DNA of 64,000 nucleotides from Nemertoderma westbladi (GCA_032718475.1 JAUCBJ010007920.1:1-64000); one strand, 5' to 3'; positions 48,930 through 59,686 are shown, numbered from the stretch's first letter. Program-made: numbers and translations. Notes: generated from the letters alone by a model not told the origin.

Positions 48930-50830
48930 TTCTAGACCTCTACTACTACTAGTATCGGCATGCTGCATTGCAGCTGCATTTTTAAGAATGCTGTGCCGGC
49001 TTGTCGAGAAAATTGCGCCGCCACAACTCCCTATCACCCAGGACATTTGCTAGATCATCCGCATCTTCAAGGCCAGTGTCCCTTAAGATGCGTCTCAAGA
49101 AAGTCATGGGCTGTCCACCATGCTTATTCACTCCATGAGGCTGCCAAAGTACAAGATTATGCACAGGCTGGTCCCCACGGCGAAAGCAATGTCCTGCAAA
49201 GCGGAGGCGATTTTGTTCTAGTGTCAAGCTTGGGGGAACCAATGCGACACCTCCAATGTTATATAGTGTCTGGTTGGAGATGTGTGCATTGTACTTGACA
49301 CAATGAACCCGGCGTAGCATTCTTGTGAATGTGCCATCCAGAGATTTGGTGTCCTCAGCAGTTAGAGCCCAGCATGGACTCCCATAGAGGAGTACTGGAA
49401 CTACTGCTGCTCTAAATAATCGGACCTTAAGTTTCCGATTAATTCTCGGTGACTTCCAAATCCTGGAAAGCCTATTCAAGGCTGCCCATGCCTTTCCCTT
49501 ACGTATTCGAAGGTCCTCACCTGACTTCCGGATCCATGATCCCATGTAACAGAAGTCGTCCACATGCTCAAGCATACCATCCTTTGAGCTTTTGTTCATC
49601 CGATCAGAGACTTGCTGAGATCTTTCAATGTTAACTGTAAAAATTGTGGTCTTTCTGGAGTTAATAAAAAGACCAACACTAGAAGCAGCATGTTCTAATG
49701 AGCTGAGGAGCCGTTGGGCTCCCTCTAGTGATTCTGAGAGTACTCCTAAGTCATTAGCAAAGTCTAGATCAGTTAGGTACTTGGCAGGATTTCCTCGACT
49801 TCTGGAGCCAGTAGGTGGAGTTATCATCACCCCATCATCATTATGATGAACTAAGGACATGCGTAGAACATAGTCAATCACAATTATGAACAAGAATGGT
49901 GCAAGTGTGTCTCCCTGGAGGACGCCCCATAACACTTCAAATGGTTCTGTGTCACCATCAACAGTAGATACAAATGTTGTCGAACCATAGTATACTGATC
50001 TGATTGCTGCAATAATTTCATCAGGAATCCCATATAATGAAAGTATGCTGAACATACGTGAGCGGGAGACTGAATCAAAGGCCTTGAAGAAGTCAACAAA
50101 GATAACAGCCAGATGCCTGTCTTTCTTTTTTGATAACTCTTCAATTATCCTTCTAAGTGCCAAAATAGGCTCCATGGTCCCACGACCTTTACGGAACCCA
50201 TTCTGATTTCCACGGGGAGCAGTCTCTCAATGGGATCCCTGATGCGATTTAATAGAATTCTATTGTATTGCTTTGCAGCAATCGAGATCAATGAGATTCC
50301 CCGAAAAGAACCATAGAGTGTTAGGTTACCCTTCTTGGGAACTGGCACCAACTTATTCGTTTTCATTTCTTGTGGGACTCTTGTTGTTCGGTACATGTCT
50401 ACTATGATGGGATAGATGAGCTTTAAACACTCAGGTATTTTAAAGACCTCAGGGGGAACGCCATCTACTCCACTGGCACGATTGGTCTCAATGCTCTTTG
50501 CAGCAGCCTTCACTCTGCAACGGAGATATCGCCAATGAGAATATCTGGGAGTACAGACTCAGACACTTTTAATTCTATAAAGTTATCAGGCAATACCTTG
50601 TCATTATTGAGGAGCTTTTCAAAGTGGGCCTTCCAACCATTGAGGCGATCGGCTGGTGATTCAGCCTTAACCTTGGTGGTTGGTTGGCTTTTCCGCCCAG
50701 TAAGCAAGTTGATCGATCTCCATGCCTGGGATGATTGCCTGCTGTCGTCAGCATCATTGATGGCATCAACCTGTTGGTTTATTAGCTCCTGTAGATTAAC
50801 AGAGTACTGTCTGTTCTACCTTCTAGACCT
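48930..50830 (-). pseudogene. RTE-like LINE copy with broken RT
   Basis: The second long copy of the 13.5-15.2 kb family lies on the minus strand. The 3' tail is (TAG)n (48941-48954). The main open frame, 49011-50175 upstream of the stop, carries motifs FVDFFKAFDS, GVLQGDTLAPFLF and a mutated FANDL in place of FADDL. Two indels break the frame: two extra bases near 50215 (CACGGGGAGC versus CACGGAGC) and one missing base near 50514. Upstream, 50510-50800 adds a linker absent from the other copy, with RLNGWKAHFEKLL. The 5' end fades near 50830, before any endonuclease. The D-to-N change in the catalytic motif alone would inactivate RT. Confidence 0.88.
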
Positions 50831-50879
50831 AAGACTTTTTGTGAGGTCTTACATCGACTGTTGTTACCCAGTCTGCCTC

Positions 50880-51485
50880 TAGGTGTTAAAGTCATTAGGG
50901 GGCATCTGCTAAGATTTTGCTTATAATTCTTTCAAGGGGACACTTAGAATAATTAGTTTAATTAATAGTTTCTTGGTGTAAAAATGTTATATCGACCATA
51001 GCAACCGGGGGGAAAATGACTTCAAAGTTAGCAACTTTGACCAAGTCCATAGCAACGGCCCATTGGCTGGTTACTGCAACTTTTAATTTTCTGTTTGCAT
51101 AGCAACGGGGACTACCATGACCTAATATAGATACGACGTGTAGGCTGTAGAAGCAAACTTAGGAATGAATACTAGAGGTCCCGCTACGCGGACCTAAAAA
51201 GTAAAAGTGCTAATTTGCAAAAATGTGACATCCTTACTGACCAATGACCGTATGCGTAAGGGGCCCGTTGTATAATATCCAACCTCCACTATATTATAAT
51301 GGTCAACCTTATGGGCACAGAGTGAATTTTAATTCCTACGGTTGGGTCATGGTAGGAGGAGGAACACCCTAATTAATGTTCAATCTGAGATGGGACGACT
51401 CAACAATAGTTTGTACCCGTTTTCGAACATGTTCATTAGAAAATGGTATAACTAATGGTATGGGTGGCGTTGCCATTTGTGCGTG
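50880..51485. other. Intron sequence with decayed repeat text
   Basis: It contains the thrice-repeated word CATAGCAAC(C/G)GG (about 50997, 51050 and 51108) and a 6-bp hairpin AGGTCC/GGACCT around 51176-51195. No exon or coding signal is seen. Confidence 0.4.
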
Positions 51486-51494
51486 TGCGGGGGC

Positions 51495-51515
51495 GGGGGG
51501 GGGGGGGGGGGGGGG
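51495..51515 (+). repeat. Poly-G run, G21
   Basis: Twenty-one consecutive G follow GGGGGC. The flanks are GT-rich (GTGTGCG, TGGGTGGGCAG). The tract can form a G-quadruplex and is prone to length error in sequencing. It lies in the intron just downstream of the EGF exon; the minus-strand transcript would carry C21. Confidence 0.9.
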
Positions 51516-51789
51516 TGTTGGACTGGGCTTGGTTGTTAACGTTTGGGTGGGCAGTGTGTGGGGTGAGTGAGTGAGTATGTTAATACATGGGCATGGTGTG
51601 TGGGTTGTTGATCGTAGTGCATTAAATCTGTATTATGTATTATTGTTATATGTATTGTTTCTATTGGTCTGTGAGCAGCGTAGGTCTTTTGCGTTAACCT
51701 GCCCTCATAATTTCGTCTACAAGTCATACTGTATGCATTTGCGCGGATACGTTGGACTGGGTTTAACAAATTAATTAACATATAAATAC

Positions 51790-51909
51790 CTTGACAACTA
51801 TTCCCGTCTCCAGAGTAACCTGCTGCGCATGCGCAATCCCATCCTTGATCGTGGTCGATGCAGACTGCATTGGAATCACAATCGTTAAGATCAGGAGAAC
51901 CGCATTCAT
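51790..51909 (-). CDS. EGF-like exon of the EGF/TSP1 gene
   Basis: This 120-bp exon has acceptor TTCTAG|AT and donor CAAG|GTATTT, phase 1-1, and 40 residues. It opens with DEC and has six cysteines at residues 3, 11, 17, 26, 28 and 39. The C-x-C pair is followed by AAGYSGDGNSC (29-39), the standard end of EGF modules. The DE at the start is half of a calcium-binding EGF signature; the usual N and Y/F of the full cbEGF consensus are not clear. It is the first confident exon of the minus-strand gene in this window. Symmetric phase-1 borders allow it to be shuffled as a unit. Confidence 0.93.
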
Positions 51910-52367
51910 CTAGAATGGCAATGGATAATGAATTACCATTTAATTATACATATTATGGCGAATATATTTATTTATTAGGCCTACTTGAGAAAAAATTACT
52001 TTTTACTTTAATAAATTACTTTTAATTATTCTAATTTTTCCTTATTTACCAATAAAGGGTCGAGAGAATATTGAAAAAAAAATGATCTACGTTTTTTGTT
52101 GCTGAATTCTTTAATATTTTTTTCTCGTGCAATACGTAATTTTATTCACTCTTTCTTTCACACATTCTTAATTATTGGTACTTTTTGTTGCTAAATTCTT
52201 TAATAAAAGATAGAGCGATATAGTGTTACTAAATATATTTAGAGGACATTACAGTCGGTACAGACATTACAGTCGGTACTTAGTGATATATTTTTATGTT
52301 GTAATGTCCCAACAGAGCGCCTTTACAGTGCATCCGTTCAATGTAAGTGAACCTGAAACTTGGGATC

Positions 52368-53575
52368 GCCATGGTTACCACATAAACCATAATTGGTAAT
52401 TTGTATTAATTGCCTGACAGCCAGATAGGCATAATACTGTATTACCTACCGGTAGCTATTATTAACCAGTAGCTTTAAACTATTAACATGGCACCAAACG
52501 CCACCATAAATATAAGTTAACTTTATATAACATAATTTATGTCACTTTTACATTTATTTATACAGCAACTAATTTAATTTGTGCAGTTTCTATCACTTTT
52601 ATATATTGTTGAGATAAATTATGTTATTGAATTAAATTTTAAAATAAATTTAACTGAACAAACAAACACACAGCCTTCCAACTATTAATAACTAAAAGTC
52701 ACTATCACTTATATCACTTATACTACTATTATTACTACTAAACCATTATACCACTGTCACTTATAATGTATATGTAATAATTTCGTAATGTTACAATTTT
52801 GGAGTAAAACTACATACATTACAATTACTTGTTGCAAAGTACGTTACAGTGTTCTGATCCTCGTGGCTTTATTTTCACTCACTCACTAACGTTCGTTCGT
52901 GTAACAATGCACTCGGATCAGCTCACTGTAAAGTGCTACTTTACACACAAGTATGTAAATAGTTATTATTCCAAAATTGTAACATTACTCAACCCAGTTA
53001 GAATTAACAGCGAGTTGTTATTTAGCACTTTACAACTTTTGAGGACATTACAGCATTGTATTGGACTGTACATTTAGTATTGTATTTGGTGTCATCCGTT
53101 AAGTAATGTCCACTTAGTGGACATTACTTTACGCCGTCATTGGTTACCATGTAAACAATAGGTGGAAATTTGCCTGACTGCCAGATAGGCCTACTGCATT
53201 ACCTACCGGTAGGCGGGGTAAGCTATTAATAACCAGTTGGGCCTAGCTATATTATTATAACATGGCTCCACACGCCACCATAAATATAAGCTAACTTATT
53301 TATAACATAATTTATGTCATTCTTTATTTATTTATACAGCAACTAATTTAATTTGTGCAGTTTCTATCACTTATAATATATATACAATCATTTCGTAATG
53401 TTACAGTTTTGGAATAAAACTACATAAATACTTGTTGCAAAGTACTTTACAGTGTTCTGATCCTCGTGGCTTTATTTTCAATCACTCACTAACATTCGTT
53501 CGTGTAACAAAGCCACTCGGATCATCACACTGTAAAGTGCTACTTTACACACAAGTATGTAAATAGTTATTACTA
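52368..53575. repeat. Tandem pair of diverged 0.45-0.6-kb repeats with inverted ends
   Basis: 52368-52974 and 53141-53575 are direct repeats. They share GCCTGACNGCCAGATAGGC, ATTACCTACCGGTAG, ACGCCACCATAAATATAA, CAGCAACTAATTTAATTTGT, TGATCCTCGTGGCTTTATTT and CACACAAGTATGTAAATAG. Each copy ends with an internal inverted repeat (ACTTTACAGTG...GATCC...CGTGGC against its complement). The first copy has about 150 bp more. Between the copies is a perfect 13-bp palindrome arm pair at 53101-53129. The layout suggests head-to-tail copies of a non-autonomous TIR element. Confidence 0.65.
53101..53129. repeat. Perfect palindrome, 13-bp arms
   Basis: AAGTAATGTCCAC, a 3-base TTA centre and GTGGACATTACTT form a perfect inverted repeat. 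GGACATTAC words also occur at 52243, 52262 and 53042 near the same repeat units, so this is probably the junction of two element ends. Confidence 0.85.
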
Positions 53576-53699
53576 TATTACTTCCATAGTTACTGCGATT
53601 CAAATTATTGTACTCTTGAACTCCTGATGCTGACTTACTCAATGTTAAATGACTTAGTGTTCTCGAATATTAGTTACGTAACTAGAGAGCCGCTTAACA

Positions 53700-54030
53700 A
53701 CATAAACCAATATTGGATATTGAGTTCCGTTTTGGAGTTCGCCGCGCAGACACTAAATTTGCAATAACTTTTGAGTGATTGAATGGATTTTGCTCATATG
53801 TCGTGCAAATCTTTTCTACGTCGATGCCCTTTCTACACTTTAAGATGTTTAAGACACTGTAATAAACTTTAAGAAATTCCAATAAAATATTATATTTTAC
53901 TTTTTCGCCGGGAAAAATGTAAATTCAATGCAATCCTATGAGATACTTTTTCCCCAGTGAAAAAAGTGCAACTTTTTCCTGATTTTGGGGTAAATCCCAG
54001 CGAAAAGGTACAAATTTAAGAGAAAAGTTG
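53700..54030. repeat. Dispersed repeat, copy 2
   Basis: It shares ordered short blocks with 46860-47060: CAATATTGG, GAGTTCCGTTTTGGAGT, CAGACACTAAA, TTGCAATAACTTTT and GGGAAAAATG. It is old and non-coding. Confidence 0.45.
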
Positions 54031-54100
54031 CTTTTTGATTGGCTTTCTATTTATGGATAGATAGAGTTGAAGATAATAGCGGCGGGTACAGTCAGGTCGT

Positions 54101-54745
54101 AGTGGGGCGAATAGTGGGCAAATAGTGGGGCGAATAGTGGAGCGAATAGTGGGGCGAATAATGGAACGAATATTGGGGCGAATAGTGGGGCGAATAGTGG
54201 GGCTAATAGTGGGGCGAATAGTGGGGCGAATGATGGGGCGAATAGTGGGGCGAATAGTGGGGCGAATAGTGGGGCGAATAGTGGGGCGAATAGTGGGGCG
54301 AATAATGGGGCGAATAGTGGGGCGAATAGTGGGGCGAATAGTTGGGCGAATAGTGGGGCGAATAGTGGGGCGAATAGTGCGGCGAATAGTGGGGCGAATA
54401 ATGGGGCGAATAGTGGGGCGAATAGTGGGGCGAATAGTGGGGCGAATAGTGGGGCGATTAGTGGGGCGAATAGTGGGTCGAATAGTGGGGCGAATAGTGG
54501 GGCGAATAGTGGGGCGAATAGTGGGGCGAATAGTGGGGCGAATAGTGGGGCGAATAGTGGGGCGAATAGTGGGGCGAATAGTGCTGCGAATAGTGGGGCG
54601 AATAATGGGGCGAATAGTGGGGCGAATAGTGGGGCGAATAGTGGGGCGAATAGTGGGGCGAATAGTGGGGCGAATAGTGGGGCGAATAGTGGGGCAAATA
54701 GTGGGTCGAATAGTGGGGCGAATAGTGGGGCGAATAGTGGGGCGA
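54101..54745. repeat. Tandem array E (12-bp unit), G-rich
   Basis: About 54 copies of AGTGGGGCGAAT are present with sparse point changes (AATGGGG, GTGCGGC, GTGGGTC, GTTGGGC). Twelve is a multiple of three, so three long frames are open at once: a plus-strand GRIV repeat (54125-54775), a minus-strand APLF repeat (54051-54764, with its own ATG and a few unique codons at each end) and a minus-strand SPHY repeat (54458-54802). None resembles a known protein. The G4 runs at 12-bp spacing could favour quadruplexes. Confidence 0.95.
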
Positions 54746-54889
54746 TATACAGAAAAGTCGCCAAGCCATAGTTAGTTTATTGTAAAAAATAAAATTTCTC
54801 AAAACCTAACATATGATATATATTCTGAAAGCTCATAGTCCGTAGAATTCAATGCGAGTATTGGCCGACCTTAAATTTGATCTGTTAAA

Positions 54890-55410
54890 AAAAAACACTG
54901 CTTGTCCATTCCTGTCCACTTCCTGTAACCATTATTTTAATACATATTTTAGGATAGTTGGTTACAGGCGTGGGACATTTGTCTTCCTGTAACCTTCCAT
55001 GTAAATGTAATGAGAGCCGGTTACAGGCGGTTGCAGGTGGGGGGACGTTTTATGGTACGACTGACACTGCCAAACACACATTATAAATGCTGCTTGTGAA
55101 CATTTTACACCAAATGAAAGCATTTTCAAGGACGATTTCAGAGCTGTTATTGTTTTACCGAGGTACCAATTATATGCGATTCTATCAGATTTAATGTTGG
55201 TTACAGGAGGGGACAGTTTATGGTTTTCCCTCCTGATCTGAGGCTCTTCAAACCCACATATCTTCAAAAGTTTTCAATGACTTTGTATAATTGTTTTTGT
55301 GTCTTACATCTGATTAATTACAGATTCTTAAAAAAAAATTGAAGGTGTGCCTGTAACCACAATTGCCGTTATTCCAATTTTGCCATTCGGGGACATTTTT
55401 AGTGGTGTAG
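54890..55410. other. Intron region with GGTTACAGG words
   Basis: GGTTACAGGCG (54959, 55019), GGTTACAGGAGG (55198) and inverted CCTGTAACC (54919, 54986, 55350) recur with nearby GGGACA. This is probably a decayed TIR element. No coding signal is seen. Confidence 0.35.
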
Positions 55411-55840
55411 TAGAAAACAAAATGTCCCAGGATCTCCTGTATGCTAACTATAAATCTACAAACTATGATGTTCTTAAAATTAATAGATAAATTTTCAAAC
55501 TTTCATTTGGTATATAACATATTAACTTTTATTGACATCAGATAGAAACTAGAGCTCCTTATTTAACTGCTCCTAATCATTTTTTTTTGTCAAAACATCA
55601 CGATTTCCGTGGTTTTTGACGATATCAAGCAAAATTTAATGATATGCCTATTTATTTACAGCAGCCTTTAGCAAACATGGTTTCCTAGTTTCCTGATGAA
55701 AATGTCTACCTATAACATTTTATTTCATGAGATTTCATTCAGTAGAAATGGAATTACATCATTGCTTGATTGCTTGCTTGCTAAATAATTTTATTTGTAA
55801 ACTGAATTGCCACAGCAGCGGCAACAAATATCATGTTTAT

Positions 55841-56406
55841 ATCGTGACCATAGAGCCAGAACAACACATACCACAATTTTTCAAAAAAAATTTTCACCAA
55901 AATTACTCAAGATGGCGTTCTACATCTTATGTTAAAATCCTAGACTTGTATGTCAGTTCGTTTAGGAGATATGGAAAACCAGAACAACCCACACAACATA
56001 GAAGTTGAAAACTGTTAGAGGTAAAACAACACATACCACACTTTCCCTATCATACTTTGCCAGGAAAAACACCATTCAATAGTCGAGGAATGACGTGAGT
56101 TCTTATGTTTCTGTGATAAATTCCTAGAGGTAAAACAACACACACAGACTAGAGTTAATGTTAAATTTCAGTATGTGTTGTTTTGCCTCTTTGGAAAATA
56201 ACGAAAAAAACAGTTTTTTTCATTAACAAAATTAATTCTGAATGCTAGCCAATATTATAAAATGTATCATTGTATTTTATATGTATTTTCATTGTTTCTA
56301 AAAAATTAGGAGACGGGATCCATATAGAGGGAAATGAGAAGGTTTTTTGCATTTTTCTCGAAACCACATTTTTTGGTGAGTGTTGTTCTGGCTCTTTGGT
56401 CACGAT
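55841..56406. mobile_element. MITE, 566 bp, with likely 8-bp target duplication
   Basis: The ends are inverted repeats: ATCGTGACCATAGAGCCAGA on the left is matched by TCTGGCTCTTTGGTCACGAT on the right with one mismatch, and similarity continues to about 33 bp. The flanks are ATGTTTAT (55833-55840) and ATGTTTGT (56407-56414), 7 of 8 identical, as an aged 8-bp duplication. A second, internal inverted pair, AGAGGTAAAACAACACA / TGTGTTGTTTTGCCTCT (56018 and 56178 areas), is present. No transposase is seen. Eight-base duplications are typical of hAT elements, but the ends are not the usual hAT type. Confidence 0.65.
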
Positions 56407-56859
56407 ATGTTTGTATAATCCGGACGTTTCGATATAATACTTTACATCATCATCAGCGTAATACATAAGAAATAAACCATAAATATAAAAAGAAACTAAC
56501 GAGTAATCAGTCGGTAAATATAAGCATAAATGACAGTAATCAGTCGGTAAATATAAGCATAAATGACAATTTGAAAAAGGCGCCAAAATAAGGGAATAGT
56601 CGCAAAGCTATACAGTATAAGCAACAATTACAATTTTATTTGTCTTTTAAATTGTTTTTTTCCGATGTTTAAATGATTCTTGAAAAATGACACGTATAAA
56701 ATACTTTTCTTATAATTGTTCTATAAAGTTTTCAGTAAATATAGAGAAAATTAAAATCATAATTTTGAGCACAGATGTGTTTTTATGTGAATTCTTAATA
56801 ATAACATATAATAGATAATATATACGGGAATCATATTTAATGTATATGGGAATAATCAC

Positions 56860-57022
56860 CTGTGTAACTTTTGGTTAAGACCGGATCGCAAATAAACTTG
56901 TCAACTTTTGAATGGCTCGCGTGTTTGGGAAGAGATAACCTGAACGCGGGTCGGTTATCTAGATTCATCGGTGTAACGTTAACATCCACATCGATGTTGC
57001 CTGATGGAGTGATTTGGAGACA
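56860..57022 (-). CDS. Candidate upstream exon, 163 bp
   Basis: On the minus strand a good acceptor (TTTTCACAG|TG) and donor (ACAG|GTGATT) bound 54 open codons in one phase only (0 in, 1 out). The text reads CLQITPSGNIDVDVN, then RPAFRLSLPKHA and KFICDPVL. GC content rises relative to the flanks, and the other two phases contain stops. Phase 1 at the 3' side fits the phase-1 entry of the EGF exon 5 kb downstream, so it may be the preceding exon of the same gene. I do not recognise the domain. The two cysteines suggest an extracellular fold. It could be a chance open stretch. Confidence 0.45.
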
Positions 57023-57239
57023 CTGTGAAAAGTAATGTTTATATACTTATTCTTGGATAAATATTAGTTCTGAACATAAATTAATAAGTATTTGCATGAC
57101 CTAACACAGCAAGAAATGTATAGCGGTGAACATTTATATGGCAAAGATTCAATTTGGACGAACTTGACTGTGGACTTATGTGTTTTATGGTGTCTTCACT
57201 GAAACTTCACTCAAGCTTCAGTTAAAAGTGAATGCGAAA

Positions 57240-57625
57240 GTTGTACTACAACCTGGAACCTTGACCTTGTGGACCAACTCTCGGTATTTAAACTTACTGA
57301 ATCGAGGAAAGTAACCATTCCTTCAATTCCTTTTAACAACCTTGTGTCGGATTGCTTCAAAGTTATATGCAGAGAAATATCTAGAAACAATGAGACACTA
57401 CAGAAACACAGCGCTTGCCCTCCTACAGCACTTTTGTGTGAACTCTGAGTTTAGATTTGGTTGCCAGGCAACGCGTGGATCACAGAGATGACAACAAGAA
57501 CATCGTGTTTAGAACGGTTGTAAATGTATTTGGCAACAACAAGTATATTGACGAATCTCAGTTGGTTCGAGAGGATTCCATTAAAAAATTCAAAACACGG
57601 CAGCTCAAAAAACATATTTAAATCT
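57240..57625 (+). pseudogene. Coding-like relic, possibly transposase C-terminus
   Basis: Three frames in succession read like one broken protein: LTLWTNSRYLNLLNRGK (from about 57262), then VTIPSIPFNNLVSDCFK with VICREISRN, and finally IVFRTVVNVFGNNKYIDES with QLVREDSIKKFKTRQLKKH before a stop near 57620. The LNRG..IPS pattern recalls the C-terminal part of P/THAP9-type or similar transposases. The resemblance is weak and from memory of pattern only. No TIRs were found around it. It could also be chance. Confidence 0.25.
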
Positions 57626-57659
57626 GGGGATTCAAGCCAAACGAATTGAGATTATTCTT

Positions 57660-57800
57660 TACAGGGGGTCACTTACCGCTTAGTGAGTCTGAGCCCGGAG
57701 AGACTCTTTAAACTGAGATATTTCTCTACAGGGGGGTCACAAGTCGAGTCCGCGCCCAGAGAGAGTCTATAAACTGCTATATTTCTCTACGGGGGGTAAC
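57660..57800. repeat. Short tandem repeat, about two units
   Basis: ACAGGGGGTCACTTACC / ACAGGGGGGTCACAAGTC / ACGGGGGGTAACCC each follow a segment with GAGTC.GNGCCC.GAGAGA and ATATTTCTCTAC. This gives a unit of about 65 bp repeated twice with a partial third. Confidence 0.6.
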
Positions 57801-57953
57801 CCATTAAATTTTCTGTTTTATGTTTAATTTTCTGAATTAACTTAATCTATTTAAATATTAAAGAGCCCGGATATGGGCCATTGATGTGTTTTTGCACAGG
57901 AGGTGGTGACTGGTAAATATTGGGTCGGTAGTCGTAATATATACTAATATAAT

Positions 57954-57992
57954 AAAAATGAATTCGCCCCCGCTGGTGGCGAATTCATTTTT
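57954..57992. repeat. Perfect hairpin with 15-bp arms
   Basis: AAAAATGAATTCGCC, a 9-base loop (CCCGCTGGT) and the exact reverse complement. An EcoRI site lies in each arm. It ends in a T-run. No associated gene was identified. Confidence 0.85.
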
Positions 57993-58098
57993 TCCGCTCC
58001 ATTTGCTATAGAGTTGGATCATCCTTAGTCCTGTTTAATTACTTAATAATTTATACAATCTATGGATGTTAAACAGATATACAATAAATAATAAAGTA

Positions 58099-58660
58099 TT
58101 AACATAAAGAACTTGAAAGTAATATAAAGTATCTAATAGTAATATAAAGTAATAATATCAGTAACGCATGGGTTGAGGAACCGTTTACGTACGTAAAAAA
58201 CAGACATAAGAAAAAGAAATCACAGCCCAGGAAATCCCCCATAACAATAGCTATTACAGCCCTTAGCAATGTACTTTTAGGAGATGGTGTGCTAAACTTT
58301 TTATTTGGACAGACAGACAGTTGGAGAGACCGACCGATAGTCTTACAGAAATTTAAGTAAATGAATTTAAATTCAATATTATAGTCCAACAAAAATGTAT
58401 ATTTCACTTTATTCAAACTTATTTCATTTTTTGAGGAGTATGCCATTTCAATATGTTGACTTCAAACACAGTAACCCTCATTATCTTATTAGAATTATTT
58501 TACTGTTTGTTTACGCAGTATGAGCTACGCTGCTTGATTTTTCCAAGAAAAAAATCGTTGATTGATGTCACCATTGATAAAAAAAAACGCATGGAGAGTG
58601 TAACTGGAAAAATAACAACCAGTTTACAAGTAAAAACAAAGTTGGCTCACTAAATTTGGA
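58099..58660. other. AT-rich sequence without recognised gene
   Basis: Overlapping short open frames on both strands show no domain or splice support. I see nothing that can be called. Confidence 0.4.
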
Positions 58661-58702
58661 GTGTTGCTGCAGCTTGCCAGGTCGTATTATAGTAGGTAGG
58701 TC

Positions 58703-59359
58703 ATATGATGTTGACAACCACGACTTTAGAGGGATTGTAATATTAATATTAAAACAATAAAATAGGACATGGGGTCTATTCCCTCAGATACTACCTAGCA
58801 TTTAGGGCCACTTGGGCCACTGTTAGTACTCAGGCACTAGGCCCATCAAAAAACAAAACTAAATACCAAATCGATTTTAGTGCTACATAAACCCAACCCA
58901 ACTACCACAAGTAAAATTGCACCAAACCATACAGTAACTACAGGTTCCGGTAAGTATTGCACGAAATAGGCTATCCCATAAATTACGAAAAATATAGGAC
59001 ATTTTGTCCGCCGAATTATTTTTATAAAATTTATTACTTAGACTTACCTTTTTCGGCGGACAAAATGTCCTATATTTTTCGTAATTTATGGGATAGCCTA
59101 TTTCGTGCAATACTTACCGGAACCTGTAGTTACTGTATGGTTTGGTGCAATTTTTCTTGTGGTAGTTGGGTTGGGTTTATGTAGCACTAAAATCGATTTG
59201 GTATTTTGTTTTTTTAATAGGCCTTAGTGCCTGAGTACTAACAGTGGCCCAAGTGGCCCTAAATGCTAGGTAGTATCTGAGGGAAGACCCCATGTCCTAT
59301 TTTATTGTTTTAATATTAATATTACAATCCCTCTAAAGTCGTGGTTGTCAACATCATAT
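58703..59359. mobile_element. Foldback element with 310-bp arms
   Basis: Arms 58703-59015 and 59052-59359 are inverted copies, nearly identical apart from small indels. They surround a 36-bp loop containing TTTATAAAATTTATTACTTA. Both arms include the same 40-70-codon open stretches, so mirror-image frames appear on both strands. A solo copy of the loop plus right arm lies at 59687-59987. Transcription would give a hairpin dsRNA of about 300 bp. Confidence 0.88.
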
Positions 59360-59686
59360 AATTATATATTTAAAGGGGTATTTCCTGACATCTGCGCAAT
59401 TTTGTTTAAAAATCTGATCATATATCTGTACGTACCGGTAGGTGCTAATTGGGGTTGGTTGCATTCAGTTGGGAAATCATGTTTATGCATTTGGGGCTGA
59501 TGGTAACATACATTGGGGGTGGGTGGTTTCAACTCTGTTCGGTGGTACGGTAGGATTTCTAATTTATTGGTCATTGTCTTAATTTAGTGGTGCAGTTTTG
59601 TTAGGGTAGAGGTGGGGTTCGTGGCACACTGCTGATGAGGAGAACCACGAATCCCAGGGTTCAGTGTTTAAATCTCCGAAACCCTT

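Noticed and set aside
51176-51195. Hairpin AGGTCC/GGACCT as a regulatory RNA
   Set aside because: The stem is only six pairs with an 8-base loop, and there is nothing else to support function.
54962-55267. 101-codon minus-strand frame as an exon
   Set aside because: It runs through GGTTACAGG repeat words; there is no cysteine pattern, domain or splice pair consistent with the gene.
58883-59184. Two 75-codon genes on opposite strands with the same protein
   Set aside because: They are mirror images produced by the inverted arms of the foldback element.
59625-59660. Second hammerhead-like text (CTGATGAGGAGAACCACGAATC)
   Set aside because: The GAAA box is GAAT, stem II is only two pairs, and no matching stem I strand or cleavage triplet was found.
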